A stretch of 64,000 nt of DNA, from NCBI GenBank assembly GCA_964454685.1, contig CAYVTZ010000014.1, forward strand, positions 3,243 to 67,242, in the 5' to 3' direction. The stretch comes from CAYVTZ01 sp964454685 (GTDB lineage: Bacteria; Bacillota; Clostridia; Christensenellales; Christensenellaceae). The notes below the pieces were generated by a model. That model ran no database searches and was not told where the DNA came from. It saw nothing but the letters and a program-made list of their open reading frames with translations. How positions within the stretch are numbered: position 1 is the first letter of the stretch; every line of letters begins with the position of its first letter. This document shows positions 53,303 through 61,710 of this stretch, one piece after another. The position numbers and the translations under genes are program-made.

Positions 53303-54934
53303 TTGAACAATCAGATTACAGGTCGCCAGCTGCGGGAGATGATCCTTGCGGCTGCGGCTGTTTTGGAGCAGAATAAACAGACATTGGACGAGCTCAATGT
53401 ATTTCCGGTGCCGGATGGCGATACGGGAACCAATATGTCCTTGACTATGGTTTCTGCTGCAAGGGAAGTGGCGCAATTACAGACGGAGGACGGCGCGGAG
53501 GTTGTAAAGGCATTAAGTCTGGGTGCGCTCAAAGGTGCAAGAGGAAATTCGGGTGTCATTCTTTCGCAGATTTTTGCGGGGTTTGCCGAGTCCATCATCA
53601 AATCCGATGGAAATGTGGATGCAATCGCGGTGGCGCAGGCATGGCGCAGCGGAGTGCAAAAGGCGTACAAGGCAGTGATGAAGCCCAAAGAGGGCACCAT
53701 ACTCACGGTGGCGACCAGTATCGCGGACGCCGCGGAAAAATATGCCCAGCGTGATTCTGACATTCAAAAGCAACTGGAATATGTGGTGGCCGAAGCGGAA
53801 AAAACGCTGAAGCAGACGCCGGACATGCTCCCTGTTTTAAAGGAAGCGGGCGTGGTGGATGCGGGTGGCGCGGGTTTGGTTGCCATTCTGCTTGGATTTC
53901 AAGCTGCGCTGGATGGTCGAGAGCTGGATACGGCATCTTTAACGGACGGCATGCAGCCGCTGACGGAATGGGCGGCAACGGAAGAAAGCAATACCGAGAT
54001 TCTTTATGCCTATTGTACAGAGTTTTTCATCAAAAACATTTCGCCGGATGTGCGGGAGCGGGACGTAAACACCTTCCGCCGCAACCTAATGAAGATTGGC
54101 GATTGCGTGCTGGTGGTGGGCGATTTAAAACTGATCAAGACGCACGTGCACACCAACGAACCCGGTCTTGCGCTGCAATATGCGCAGTTGCTGGGAGAAC
54201 TGAGCCAGATCAAGATTGATAACATGCGTGAGCAGCATCGGGAATTACCGGATGTTCCGGAAACGGATGTGGAGAAAGCTGAGCTTGCCGTCATTACGGT
54301 GGTGGCAGGAGAAGGCATCAAAGATGTGTTCCGAGATTGCCAGATCAACCATTTTGTTTCGGGCGGTCAATCCATGAATCCGTCCACGCAGGATATTCTG
54401 CATGCGATCAGAGAGGCAAACGCAAAGAATATTATTATATTACCCAACAACAAAAATATTGTGCTGGCGGCTGAGCAGGCGGCAGATTTGTGCCCGGAGA
54501 ATGTGGCGGTCATCCGCTCTACATCGTTCCCGCAGGGCATTTCCGCAGCGATCGCGTATGATCCGGATGCGGAAATGGAAACCAATGTGCAGCGGATGCG
54601 CGCGGCGATTGAAACGGTGCGGACGGGCTGCATGACAACAGCGGTGCGTGATACCAAAATTGAGGGTATGGGCATTGCAAAGGGCGAGTTGCTGGGCATT
54701 GCGGAAAACAAAATTGTGGCGAGCGGCAGTGACGAAGGCTCGGTATTCCTTGGCATGATGGACAAGCTGGTGGGCGAGGATTCTGAATTGATTACCTTAT
54801 ACTATGGTGAGGATGCGAGCGAACAGCAAGCGAATGTGTTGCAGGAATTGCTGGGCAAGCATTATCCGGCATGTGATGTGGATGTGCATTTCGGCGGACA
54901 GCCGGTATACCCGTACATTGTATCCGTGGAGTAA
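53303..54934 (+). CDS. fakA: FakA-type fatty acid kinase (DAK2 domain, YloV)
   Basis: A 543-residue protein with the DAK2/DhaL ATP-binding domain (NVFPVPDGDTGTNMSLTM, GARGNSGVILSQIF) at residues 25-190, a middle domain with the family motif YCTEFFI, and a C-terminal DegV-like domain (ALSVGEGIK-type, FVSGGQSMNPSTQDIL). It phosphorylates fatty acids bound to a FakB (DegV) partner, not found here. The TTG start at 53303 follows GGGGG by nine bases. Downstream lies the 248-bp repeat element and then recG. Confidence 0.92.
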   Translation: MNNQITGRQLREMILAAAAVLEQNKQTLDELNVFPVPDGDTGTNMSLTMVSAAREVAQLQTEDGAEVVKALSLGALKGARGNSGVILSQIFAGFAESIIKSDGNVDAIAVAQAWRSGVQKAYKAVMKPKEGTILTVATSIADAAEKYAQRDSDIQKQLEYVVAEAEKTLKQTPDMLPVLKEAGVVDAGGAGLVAILLGFQAALDGRELDTASLTDGMQPLTEWAATEESNTEILYAYCTEFFIKNISPDVRERDVNTFRRNLMKIGDCVLVVGDLKLIKTHVHTNEPGLALQYAQLLGELSQIKIDNMREQHRELPDVPETDVEKAELAVITVVAGEGIKDVFRDCQINHFVSGGQSMNPSTQDILHAIREANAKNIIILPNNKNIVLAAEQAADLCPENVAVIRSTSFPQGISAAIAYDPDAEMETNVQRMRAAIETVRTGCMTTAVRDTKIEGMGIAKGELLGIAENKIVASGSDEGSVFLGMMDKLVGEDSELITLYYGEDASEQQANVLQELLGKHYPACDVDVHFGGQPVYPYIVSVE

Positions 54935-54953
54935 GCGGCGGAGGTGAACATGG

Positions 54954-54981
54954 AATTGCACAAGTGAAAGCCTGTGCAATT
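54954..54981. repeat. 28-bp palindromic repeat, copy 1
   Basis: This 28-base unit has AATTGCACA at one end and TGTGCAATT at the other with a 10-base loop (AGTGAAAGCC). It is identical, base for base, to 55174-55201 and in the same orientation. It starts five bases into a tiny ORF behind a good ribosome binding site. Confidence 0.95.
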
Positions 54982-54999
54982 CAGGCTGGCGATAAAGCC

Positions 55000-55054
55000 G
55001 CAACCGCCACTTCGCAAGCATGATATGTGCTTGCGAGGTGGCTTCCATCGTTGC
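55000..55054. repeat. Long inverted repeat inside the element
   Basis: A 15-bp stem (55006-55020 with 55028-55042, one G-U) with a 7-base loop is stacked on a further five pairs (55000-55004 with 55050-55054). It would fold on either strand. Confidence 0.85.
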
Positions 55055-55173
55055 CGAAATTGCAAAAACCTCGATGAATTGTATATTCTATCTCGTCTTT
55101 TGTAATTTCTAGCGCCTTGGCTTGCATCTTTCTTACCAGCCTGGTAAGGAGCCAACACTTCTTTAGCAGGTTT

Positions 55174-55201
55174 AATTGCACAAGTGAAAGCCTGTGCAAT
55201 T
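55174..55201. repeat. 28-bp palindromic repeat, copy 2 (possible terminator)
   Basis: Identical to 54954-54981. This copy is followed by TTTT, so on the + strand it makes a plausible intrinsic terminator for fakA, with a 9-bp stem. Confidence 0.9.
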
Positions 55202-55239
55202 TTTCTTATCACCGCAAAATATGATTCGAGGAGTAGGCT

Positions 55240-57258
55240 GTGAACGAGCGCGATTCCATTGCCGCGATAAAGGGCGTGGGCGAAAAGACAGAAAAGTTAT
55301 TGGAAAAGCTGGAAATACGCACCTGCGGGGACTTGCTGTACACGTTGCCGCGCGCATACAAAGACCTTTCCAATCAAAAATTACTGGCGGAAGCGAGGCT
55401 GGAAGAACCGGCGTTTTTTTGTGTGCAGGTTTGCGGTACGCCGAAAACAAAATATATTCGCGCCGGATTGGAAATTACATCCTTCACCGTACAGGATGAG
55501 TCCGGCATTGCCTTGGTAGACATTTTCAATCAAAAAGGCGTAAAGCATTATTTGAATGAAGGGAAAGCTCTTTATCTGTATGGGAAGCTTTCTTTGCGCG
55601 GACGTAAGCTGAGCCTTAGCGCGCCGGAAATCTATTTTGCCAAGCCGCAGACACCCTTTTTGCCTATTTATCCTTTGACTGCGGGTCTAAAGCAAACCAT
55701 GATGCGCAAATGGATGCAGGAGTGCCTACAAGCGGTGCAGGTGCCGGAATGCTATTCCGGTGCTTTTTTGCAGCAATATACGTTGCCGACGTTGCAGCAT
55801 GCGTTGCAACAGGTGCACTTTCCCAAGGATGCGGAAGCATCGGCAAAGGCGCGCGCACGCATCGTGTTTGATGAATTAATGGTGTTCAACCGTATGCTGG
55901 AACTATTGGGTGAGGAAGAATCTGCGCCTAACGCGCGGCCATATAAAATTTCGGCGAAAAGTGTGGATGCCTTTGCACGATTGATGCCTTTTGCATTGAC
56001 CGGCGCGCAGAAGCGTGTGGCGGGCGAGATCGCCGCCGATTTGAAAAGCAAGCGGTATATGAACCGCATGGTACAAGGAGATGTGGGCAGCGGTAAGACG
56101 GTGCTGGCTTTTTTTGCAATGTACTGTGCTGCGTTGAATGGATGTCAAAGTGTACTGATGGCACCGACGGAGGTACTGGCAAAGCAGCACTATGCGGCGG
56201 CGTGTGAGTGGTTTGGTGCGGAGAAAGTGGTTTTGTTGACGGGTAGCGCATCCGCCAAGGCGCGCAAGCAGAACGCACAGCGCATCGAGGAAGGCAGTGC
56301 AGCTTATGTGATTGGCACACATGCGGTGATCTATGCGGGTGTGGCATTTCACAATCTGGGTTTGCTGGTGACGGACGAGCAGCATCGTTTTGGCGTTAAG
56401 CAGCGCGCAGAGCTGGCAGGCAGCCATGATGTGCACACGCTGATTATGTCAGCGACACCCATTCCGCGCTCACTGGCGTTGGTGCTGTACGGCAAGACAG
56501 ACATTTCGATTGTAGACGAGCTGCCGCCGGGGCGTTCGCCAATCAAGACCTACTTGATCCGTGAACACAAATTTGCGGATATGCTGGGATTTATTCGGCA
56601 GGAACTGGCACAGGGCAGACAGGCATACGTGGTCTGTCCGTTGATTGAAGAAAATGAAGAATTTGATGCGAAGTCTGTGGAAGAACTGCATGTGCAAATG
56701 CAACAGGAATTTCAAGGATTTGCCGTTGCTGTGCTGCACGGAAGGATGAAGGCATCCGAGAAGGAGCGCATCATGAGTGCATTCTACGGGGGAAGTATTG
56801 CAGTGCTGGTCTCCACGACTGTGATTGAGGTGGGGGTCAACGTGCCGAATGCGACGGTGATGGTGGTGCAGAACGCGGAGCGCTTCGGGCTGGCGCAGTT
56901 GCACCAGCTGCGTGGGCGCGTGGGACGCGGGAAGCACCAATCCTACTGCTTTTTGGTCAGCGACAATCAAAACGCGTTCGAGCGGTTGCGCATTTTGGTT
57001 TCGACCAATGATGGTTTTGTGATTGCGGAGGAGGATATGAAGCTGCGAGGCAGCGGTGACGTCTTTGGAGTGCGTCAGCATGGGATGGGTAGTTTAAGGC
57101 ATGCCAATCTAATTTCGGACTCCAGACTGCTGGTGAAAACGCGTGAGGTTTTGGAACGGATGCGTTCCGACCGGAGGTTTGCGCAGGAATACGAAGCGAT
57201 CACGCGAAAGGCGAAGCAGCAATTAGAGCAGAAAATGATCGAGATTGCCTTGAATTAG
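55240..57258 (+). CDS. recG: ATP-dependent DNA helicase RecG
   Basis: A 672-residue branch-migration helicase with the N-terminal wedge/OB domain (AAIKGVGEKTEKLLEKLEI, SLRGRKLSLSAPEIYF). Walker A is GDVGSGKTV, the DExH box is VTDEQHRFGVKQR, and motif VI is QLRGRVGRG. It processes stalled forks and Holliday junctions. The start is GTG 55240, after GAGGAG. fakA-recG adjacency lacks the serine dehydratase genes found between them in Bacillus. Confidence 0.96.
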   Translation: MNERDSIAAIKGVGEKTEKLLEKLEIRTCGDLLYTLPRAYKDLSNQKLLAEARLEEPAFFCVQVCGTPKTKYIRAGLEITSFTVQDESGIALVDIFNQKGVKHYLNEGKALYLYGKLSLRGRKLSLSAPEIYFAKPQTPFLPIYPLTAGLKQTMMRKWMQECLQAVQVPECYSGAFLQQYTLPTLQHALQQVHFPKDAEASAKARARIVFDELMVFNRMLELLGEEESAPNARPYKISAKSVDAFARLMPFALTGAQKRVAGEIAADLKSKRYMNRMVQGDVGSGKTVLAFFAMYCAALNGCQSVLMAPTEVLAKQHYAAACEWFGAEKVVLLTGSASAKARKQNAQRIEEGSAAYVIGTHAVIYAGVAFHNLGLLVTDEQHRFGVKQRAELAGSHDVHTLIMSATPIPRSLALVLYGKTDISIVDELPPGRSPIKTYLIREHKFADMLGFIRQELAQGRQAYVVCPLIEENEEFDAKSVEELHVQMQQEFQGFAVAVLHGRMKASEKERIMSAFYGGSIAVLVSTTVIEVGVNVPNATVMVVQNAERFGLAQLHQLRGRVGRGKHQSYCFLVSDNQNAFERLRILVSTNDGFVIAEEDMKLRGSGDVFGVRQHGMGSLRHANLISDSRLLVKTREVLERMRSDRRFAQEYEAITRKAKQQLEQKMIEIALN

Positions 57259-57290
57259 AAAGGGCTTGCGGACATACTGAGGGAATGGAG

Positions 57291-57319
57291 TTGACAGGAT
57301 GCATAAATCGTGCTACTAT
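57291..57319 (+). promoter_or_regulatory. Promoter of the histidine operon (extended -10)
   Basis: A perfect TTGACA at 57291-57296 and TACTAT at 57314-57319 have a 17-base spacer with TGC before the -10. Transcription should start near 57326. Confidence 0.8.
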
Positions 57320-57347
57320 GATAGCGTAGTAGTGATTTACTATGATA
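57313..57347 (+). promoter_or_regulatory. Putative operator over the his promoter
   Basis: The region has an inverted repeat CTACTA-N8-TAGTAG (57313-57332), a second, TAGT-GATTT-ACTA (57330-57342), and a direct repeat TACTATGATA at 57314-57323 and 57338-57347. The half-sites resemble those bound by TrpR-family proteins and overlap the -10 and the start site, so binding should repress. Confidence 0.5.
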
Positions 57348-57417
57348 AATTATCGCGTTATATCGCAGCACAAATTGGATGAGATCGGCGGTATGAAGCG
57401 GGATGACGGAGAAAACA

Positions 57418-58584
57418 ATGAGCCAACTTAAGTTACAACTGCCTGTGGGAACATGGGATTATCTGCCGCAAGAGGCGTATGCAAAGCGCACCATAGAAGA
57501 AAAGATTTTGCGCGTATTCTACGAAAACGGCTATGAATATCTGCAAACGCCTTCCTTTGAGAACTTTGATGTATTTACACACGATGCGGTGGCGTATGTG
57601 CAGGAGAATATGATCAAATTTTTTGATCAGAAGGGACGGATTTTGGCGCTGAGACCGGACAGTACCGGATCGATTGCGCGGGTAGCGGCGACCAAGCTGC
57701 TGGAAGGGCAGGATTTTCTGCGCTTATGCTACGTACAGAACGCATTTGGCTTTTTGGGCAATGACAGCAGCGAGAAGAATGAGTATACGCAAGCGGGCGT
57801 GGAATTTTTAGGAGAAAGCAGTCCGGCTGCGGATGCTGAGGTAATTTCACTTTCCATTCAAGCTCTGCTGGAAATCGGACTCAGCGATTTTAAAATCGAC
57901 ATCGGGCAGGTGGCGTATTTTAAAGGCTTGCTGGAAGGAAGCGACATCAGCGAGCAGGCGATTGAAAAGATTCGCGGGCTGGTGGACACCAAGAATAATA
58001 TTGAACTGGAATACGAACTGGAACGCCTGGGTGTGCCGCAGCAGACTAAGGAAGCGCTGCTGGAACTGTGCGATTTGTTTGGCGGAGAGGAAGTGCTGGA
58101 ACGTGCCAAGCAGTTTGCAGGCAACGAGACTTGCGCGCGGGCGGTGCAGAACATGGAGGACGTTTACCGCATTTTGTGTGATTTGGGATTTGCGCAGTAT
58201 CTTTCCATTGACTTTGGGATTTTGAATAATTTCAGCTATTATAGCGGCATTCTGTTTCGCGGTATTGTGGACGGATTGGGCAGACCGATACTCTCAGGCG
58301 GGCGGTACGACAAGTTGCTCAATGAATTTGGCGTGGATTGTCCGGCAACCGGATTTGCAATGGGTGTGAAAGAGCTGCTTGTGGTGTTGGAAAAGCAAAA
58401 CAAGCTGCCTCGTGACGACAAGAAAATCACGGTATTGCGGTGCAGTGAAAGTACGCGCAGTGCGGCGGCGAAGGTGGCACAGCAGTTACGCGCGGCGGGG
58501 AATCGTGTGATTTTGACGGAGCGCAGAGATAATTATATTGCGCCGGAATACGAATGCGTGGATTTCAACGCACAGCTTCAGTAG
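57418..58584 (+). CDS. hisZ: ATP phosphoribosyltransferase regulatory subunit HisZ
   Basis: A 388-residue protein of histidyl-tRNA-synthetase-like fold without synthetase function. It has GTWDYLPQEAYAKRTIEEKI, LRPDSTGSIARVAAT, YSGILFRGIVDGLGRPILSGGRYD-type motif 3 and a short C-terminus. It pairs with the short HisG downstream and confers histidine feedback. ATG 57418 follows ACGGAGA; ATG 57403 is possible but has little room for a binding site. Confidence 0.93.
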   Translation: MSQLKLQLPVGTWDYLPQEAYAKRTIEEKILRVFYENGYEYLQTPSFENFDVFTHDAVAYVQENMIKFFDQKGRILALRPDSTGSIARVAATKLLEGQDFLRLCYVQNAFGFLGNDSSEKNEYTQAGVEFLGESSPAADAEVISLSIQALLEIGLSDFKIDIGQVAYFKGLLEGSDISEQAIEKIRGLVDTKNNIELEYELERLGVPQQTKEALLELCDLFGGEEVLERAKQFAGNETCARAVQNMEDVYRILCDLGFAQYLSIDFGILNNFSYYSGILFRGIVDGLGRPILSGGRYDKLLNEFGVDCPATGFAMGVKELLVVLEKQNKLPRDDKKITVLRCSESTRSAAAKVAQQLRAAGNRVILTERRDNYIAPEYECVDFNAQLQ

Positions 58585-58599
58585 AGCGGGAGGACGAAC

Positions 58600-59229
58600 A
58601 TGCAGCTTACAGTTGCTTTGGCAAAGGGAAGGTTGGCGAAATTCGCCATTGAATTATTCGAACAATGCGGGTTGGATGTTGCCGTGCTGCGCGACGATAC
58701 GCGCAAGCTGGTAATCGAACTCGGGGATATGCGCTTTATCTTTGTGAAGCCGGCGGACGTTCCGGTTTATGTATACCGCGGGGTGGCAGACATCGGGATT
58801 GCAGGGAAAGATACGTTGCTGGAAGCAGGTCTGCCGCTGTATGAAATGCTGGATTTGAAGTATGCCAAATGCAAAATATCCGTGGCGGGTTACGCGGATC
58901 GGCAGCACGAGCGCGTCACCTCACACATCACGCGTGTGGCAACCAAATATCCGCGCGTGGCGAAGATGTATTACGATCAAAAGGGTGAAGGAATCGAGAT
59001 CATCAAGCTGAATGGCAGCATTGAGCTTGCGCCTATTCTGGATCTGAGTGATGTGATCGTGGACATTGTGGAAAGCGGAAACACCATTCGTGAAAATGGA
59101 TTATGTGTGTTGGAGGATGTGTGTGAGGTCAGCGCGCGGCTGGTGGTCAATCAGGTCAGTCTCAAGACGAAATCCGAACAGATCAAACCGCTGATCGAAA
59201 AGATGAAAGCGGCGTTGGAGGAAATGTAA
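58600..59229 (+). CDS. hisG: ATP phosphoribosyltransferase, short form
   Basis: A 209-residue HisG lacking the C-terminal regulatory domain. It has LAKGRLAKFAIELFEQCG, RFIFVKPADVPVYV, GVADIGIAGKDTL and the PRPP loop DLSDVIVDIVESGNTIRENG. The short form works only with HisZ, encoded just upstream, and does the first step of histidine synthesis. GGGAGG precedes the ATG. Confidence 0.96.
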   Translation: MQLTVALAKGRLAKFAIELFEQCGLDVAVLRDDTRKLVIELGDMRFIFVKPADVPVYVYRGVADIGIAGKDTLLEAGLPLYEMLDLKYAKCKISVAGYADRQHERVTSHITRVATKYPRVAKMYYDQKGEGIEIIKLNGSIELAPILDLSDVIVDIVESGNTIRENGLCVLEDVCEVSARLVVNQVSLKTKSEQIKPLIEKMKAALEEM

Positions 59230-60519
59230 ATGTTACCAATCTATCGCTCTGATGAGATTCAAAAAATAAAGGAACGATTGCTGGCGCGCGCGCAGAGTGA
59301 TTTCACCGAGCAGCAACGCATCGTGGACGAGATCATATGCGCGGTGCGCACACACGGCGACGCAGCGCTGTTTGACTATTGCAAAACGCTGGATGGATTC
59401 GATGCAAATGCGGAAAATATCCGCGTTACGCGCGGGGAAATTGAGGCGGCATATGCGCGCACAGACGCGGATTTGATTGAAATTTTGCGTGAGGCTGCGG
59501 AAAACATCAGGCAATTTCACCGGATGCAGTGCCGCGAGAACTGGTTTATCGAGCAGGGTGGTAAAGTGCTGGGACAGCTTTATATTCCCGTGGACATTGC
59601 GGGGGTATATGTACCGGGCGGCAAAGCGGCGTATCCCTCCAGCGTTTTGATGAACATTATTCCGGCGCACTGCGCAGGGGTGGAGCAGATTTGCGTGGCG
59701 ACCCCTGCCATGCACGGCGTGGTGAACCCCTTAACGTTGGTAGCGGCAGACATTGCGGGCGCAACGACGATCTATAAGATGGGTGGCGCGCATGCGGTGG
59801 CGGCGCTGGCGTATGGCACAGCCAGCATTCCCAAGGCGGATAAAATTACGGGGCCGGGTAATATCTTTGTTGCGCTTGCAAAAAAGAGCGTCTATGGGCA
59901 GGTGGGCATCGACATGATTGCAGGGCCTTCTGAAGTGCTGGTGATTGCGGACGATGCGGCGAACTCAAAATATATCGCGGCTGACTTTCTTTCGCAGGCG
60001 GAGCATGACGAACTGGCGGCGTGTGTGCTGGTGACGGTCTCTGAGGCGAAGGCGCTGGAAGTGCGTGAGGAGATCATGCGGCAGGCGGCGCGTTTGCCCA
60101 AGCGGGATATCGTGGAGAAATCACTGGAACACTACGGCACGATCATACTGGCGCAGGATTTGGATGATGCAGCCGCGGTGTCGAACACCTTTGCCCCGGA
60201 ACATCTGGAAATTTGCACAGAGGATCCGCATGCGCTATTGCCTAAGATTCGCCATGCGGGGTCTATCTTTCTTGGTGCCTACGCGCCGGAACCGCTGGGC
60301 GATTACTTTGCGGGAACCAACCATGTGCTGCCCACAAACGGCACGGCGCGGTTTTCTTCACCATTAAATGTTGATGATTTCCAAAAGAAGTCTTCTGTGA
60401 TATACTATACCAAAGAAGAATTCCGGAAGGTTTATAAAAAAGTAGAACGATTTGCGGATGCGGAAGGATTGCATGCGCATGCCATGTCTGCAAGATTGAG
60501 ATTCGAGGATGAGACGTGA
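59230..60519 (+). CDS. hisD: Histidinol dehydrogenase
   Basis: A 429-residue zinc enzyme that oxidises histidinol to histidine. It has VPGGKAAYPSSVLMN, KMGGAHAVAALAYGT, GPGNIFVALAKK, GPSEVLVIADD, the QAEHDELA zinc-site motif and NHVLPTNGTARFSS. It starts directly after the hisG stop, with GGAGGA inside the end of hisG. Confidence 0.97.
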   Translation: MLPIYRSDEIQKIKERLLARAQSDFTEQQRIVDEIICAVRTHGDAALFDYCKTLDGFDANAENIRVTRGEIEAAYARTDADLIEILREAAENIRQFHRMQCRENWFIEQGGKVLGQLYIPVDIAGVYVPGGKAAYPSSVLMNIIPAHCAGVEQICVATPAMHGVVNPLTLVAADIAGATTIYKMGGAHAVAALAYGTASIPKADKITGPGNIFVALAKKSVYGQVGIDMIAGPSEVLVIADDAANSKYIAADFLSQAEHDELAACVLVTVSEAKALEVREEIMRQAARLPKRDIVEKSLEHYGTIILAQDLDDAAAVSNTFAPEHLEICTEDPHALLPKIRHAGSIFLGAYAPEPLGDYFAGTNHVLPTNGTARFSSPLNVDDFQKKSSVIYYTKEEFRKVYKKVERFADAEGLHAHAMSARLRFEDET

Positions 60520-61103
60520 TGAGAGAAGCGGTGTTGAGTCGCAAGACGAACGAGACGGATGTGGAGCTGACGCTCGGCCTGGACGGGTGCGGCGTTTATC
60601 AAAACAAAACGGGTGTTGGTTTTTTTGACCATATGCTGGATTTGTTTGCCAAACACGCGCAGTTTGATATGCAGTTGCGCTGCACGGGCGATGTTGAGGT
60701 GGACGCGCACCACACGGTAGAGGACTGCGGTATCGTGCTGGGGCAGGCGATCGCGCTGGCACTGGGCAGCAAAGAGAAAATACGCCGCTATGCTACGAAA
60801 TTTGTGCCTATGGACGAGGCGCTGATGATGGCGAGTGTGGATGTGAGCGGCAGACCATATTTTTCCTATCACGTGGATTTTGTGAGTATGCAGACAGGCG
60901 GCTTTGACGCGCAGCTCTGCGAGGAATTTTTTCGAGCGCTGGCGATGAACGCGGGGTTGACTCTGCATCTGAACCTGCAATACGGCAGTAACACACATCA
61001 TATCATAGAAGCGGCGTTTAAGGCGGTGGCACAGGCATTGCGTGAGGCGATCTCAATCGACGAGAGCTTGTCGGGCGTGCTGTCTACCAAAGGGGTTCTA
61101 TGA
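60519..61103 (+). CDS. hisB: Imidazoleglycerol-phosphate dehydratase
   Basis: A 194-residue single-function IGPD with GVGFFDHMLDLFAKHAQFD, DAHHTVEDCGI and HIIEAAFKAVAQALREA. It lacks the N-terminal phosphatase domain of the E. coli HisB fusion. ATG 60519 shares a base with the hisD stop; the GTG at 60516 is too close. Confidence 0.97.
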   Translation: MREAVLSRKTNETDVELTLGLDGCGVYQNKTGVGFFDHMLDLFAKHAQFDMQLRCTGDVEVDAHHTVEDCGIVLGQAIALALGSKEKIRRYATKFVPMDEALMMASVDVSGRPYFSYHVDFVSMQTGGFDAQLCEEFFRALAMNAGLTLHLNLQYGSNTHHIIEAAFKAVAQALREAISIDESLSGVLSTKGVL

Positions 61104-61696
61104 TTGCGATTATCGATTACGGTATGGGTAATCTGCGCAGTGTGCAGAAGGCGTTTGAGTTTATCGGCGCACAGGCGGTGCTGACGCAGGATGTGCAGAC
61201 GATGCGGGATGCGTCCCATATTGTGTTGCCCGGCGTGGGTGCGGCGGCGGACGCGATCGCGCATTTGCGGGAGCGGGAACTGTTTGAAGTTTGCAAGGCG
61301 CAGGCAAACAGCGGAAAGCCTTTTTTGGGTATTTGCCTTGGCATGCAGCTTCTGTTTGGTAAAAGCTATGAGAATGGAGAGCATGAATGCCTTGCGCTTA
61401 TTGAGGGCGAGGTAGTGCCGTTTGAACAGACAGGGCTGCGTATTCCACACATGGGCTGGAATGAGATCAGCATTCGAGCGAATCCATTGCTTACAAGCGA
61501 CGGGGAGGAAGTGTATTTTGTGCATTCCTACCACGCGGCGCATGTGCCCGAACAATACGTGATTGCGACAACGGAGTATGGCTATGCCTATCCCAGCGCC
61601 GTACAAAAAGAAAACTTGTTTGGATTGCAGTTCCATCCCGAAAAGAGCGGAAATGTGGGGCTGGCCATGTTAAAGAACTTCACGAAATTACGATAG
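61100..61696 (+). CDS. hisH: Imidazole glycerol phosphate synthase, glutaminase subunit
   Basis: A 198-residue class I glutaminase. It has the IDYGMGNLRSVQKAFE start, the nucleophile in GICLGMQLLF, and the His-Glu of the triad in FHPEKS. It passes ammonia to HisF. ATG 61100 overlaps the hisB stop by four bases. Confidence 0.97.
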   Translation: MIAIIDYGMGNLRSVQKAFEFIGAQAVLTQDVQTMRDASHIVLPGVGAAADAIAHLRERELFEVCKAQANSGKPFLGICLGMQLLFGKSYENGEHECLALIEGEVVPFEQTGLRIPHMGWNEISIRANPLLTSDGEEVYFVHSYHAAHVPEQYVIATTEYGYAYPSAVQKENLFGLQFHPEKSGNVGLAMLKNFTKLR

Positions 61697-61710
61697 GAGG
61701 GACAAAGAAC

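Larger units (their letters stand above)
54954..55201. mobile_element. 248-bp structured repeat element, possibly MITE-like
   Basis: The element fills nearly all of the 305-base gap between fakA and recG. Both ends are the same 28-bp palindrome, so the whole also has terminal inverted repeats AATTGCACA/TGTGCAATT. Inside are a 15-bp hairpin (55006-55042) extended by a GCAAC/GTTGC stem, and a palindrome at 55132-55148. A minus-strand frame of 48 codons (55127 to 54981, start MQAKALEI) covers most of it. No transposase or target duplication is seen. A mobile miniature element, a structured RNA or a decayed gene remnant are all possible. Confidence 0.5.

Noticed and set aside
54934..55240. fakA-recG gap considered as a CRISPR array or a tandem repeat
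   Set aside because: There are only two copies of the 28-bp unit, with a single 192-base non-spacer segment between them, and no cas gene.
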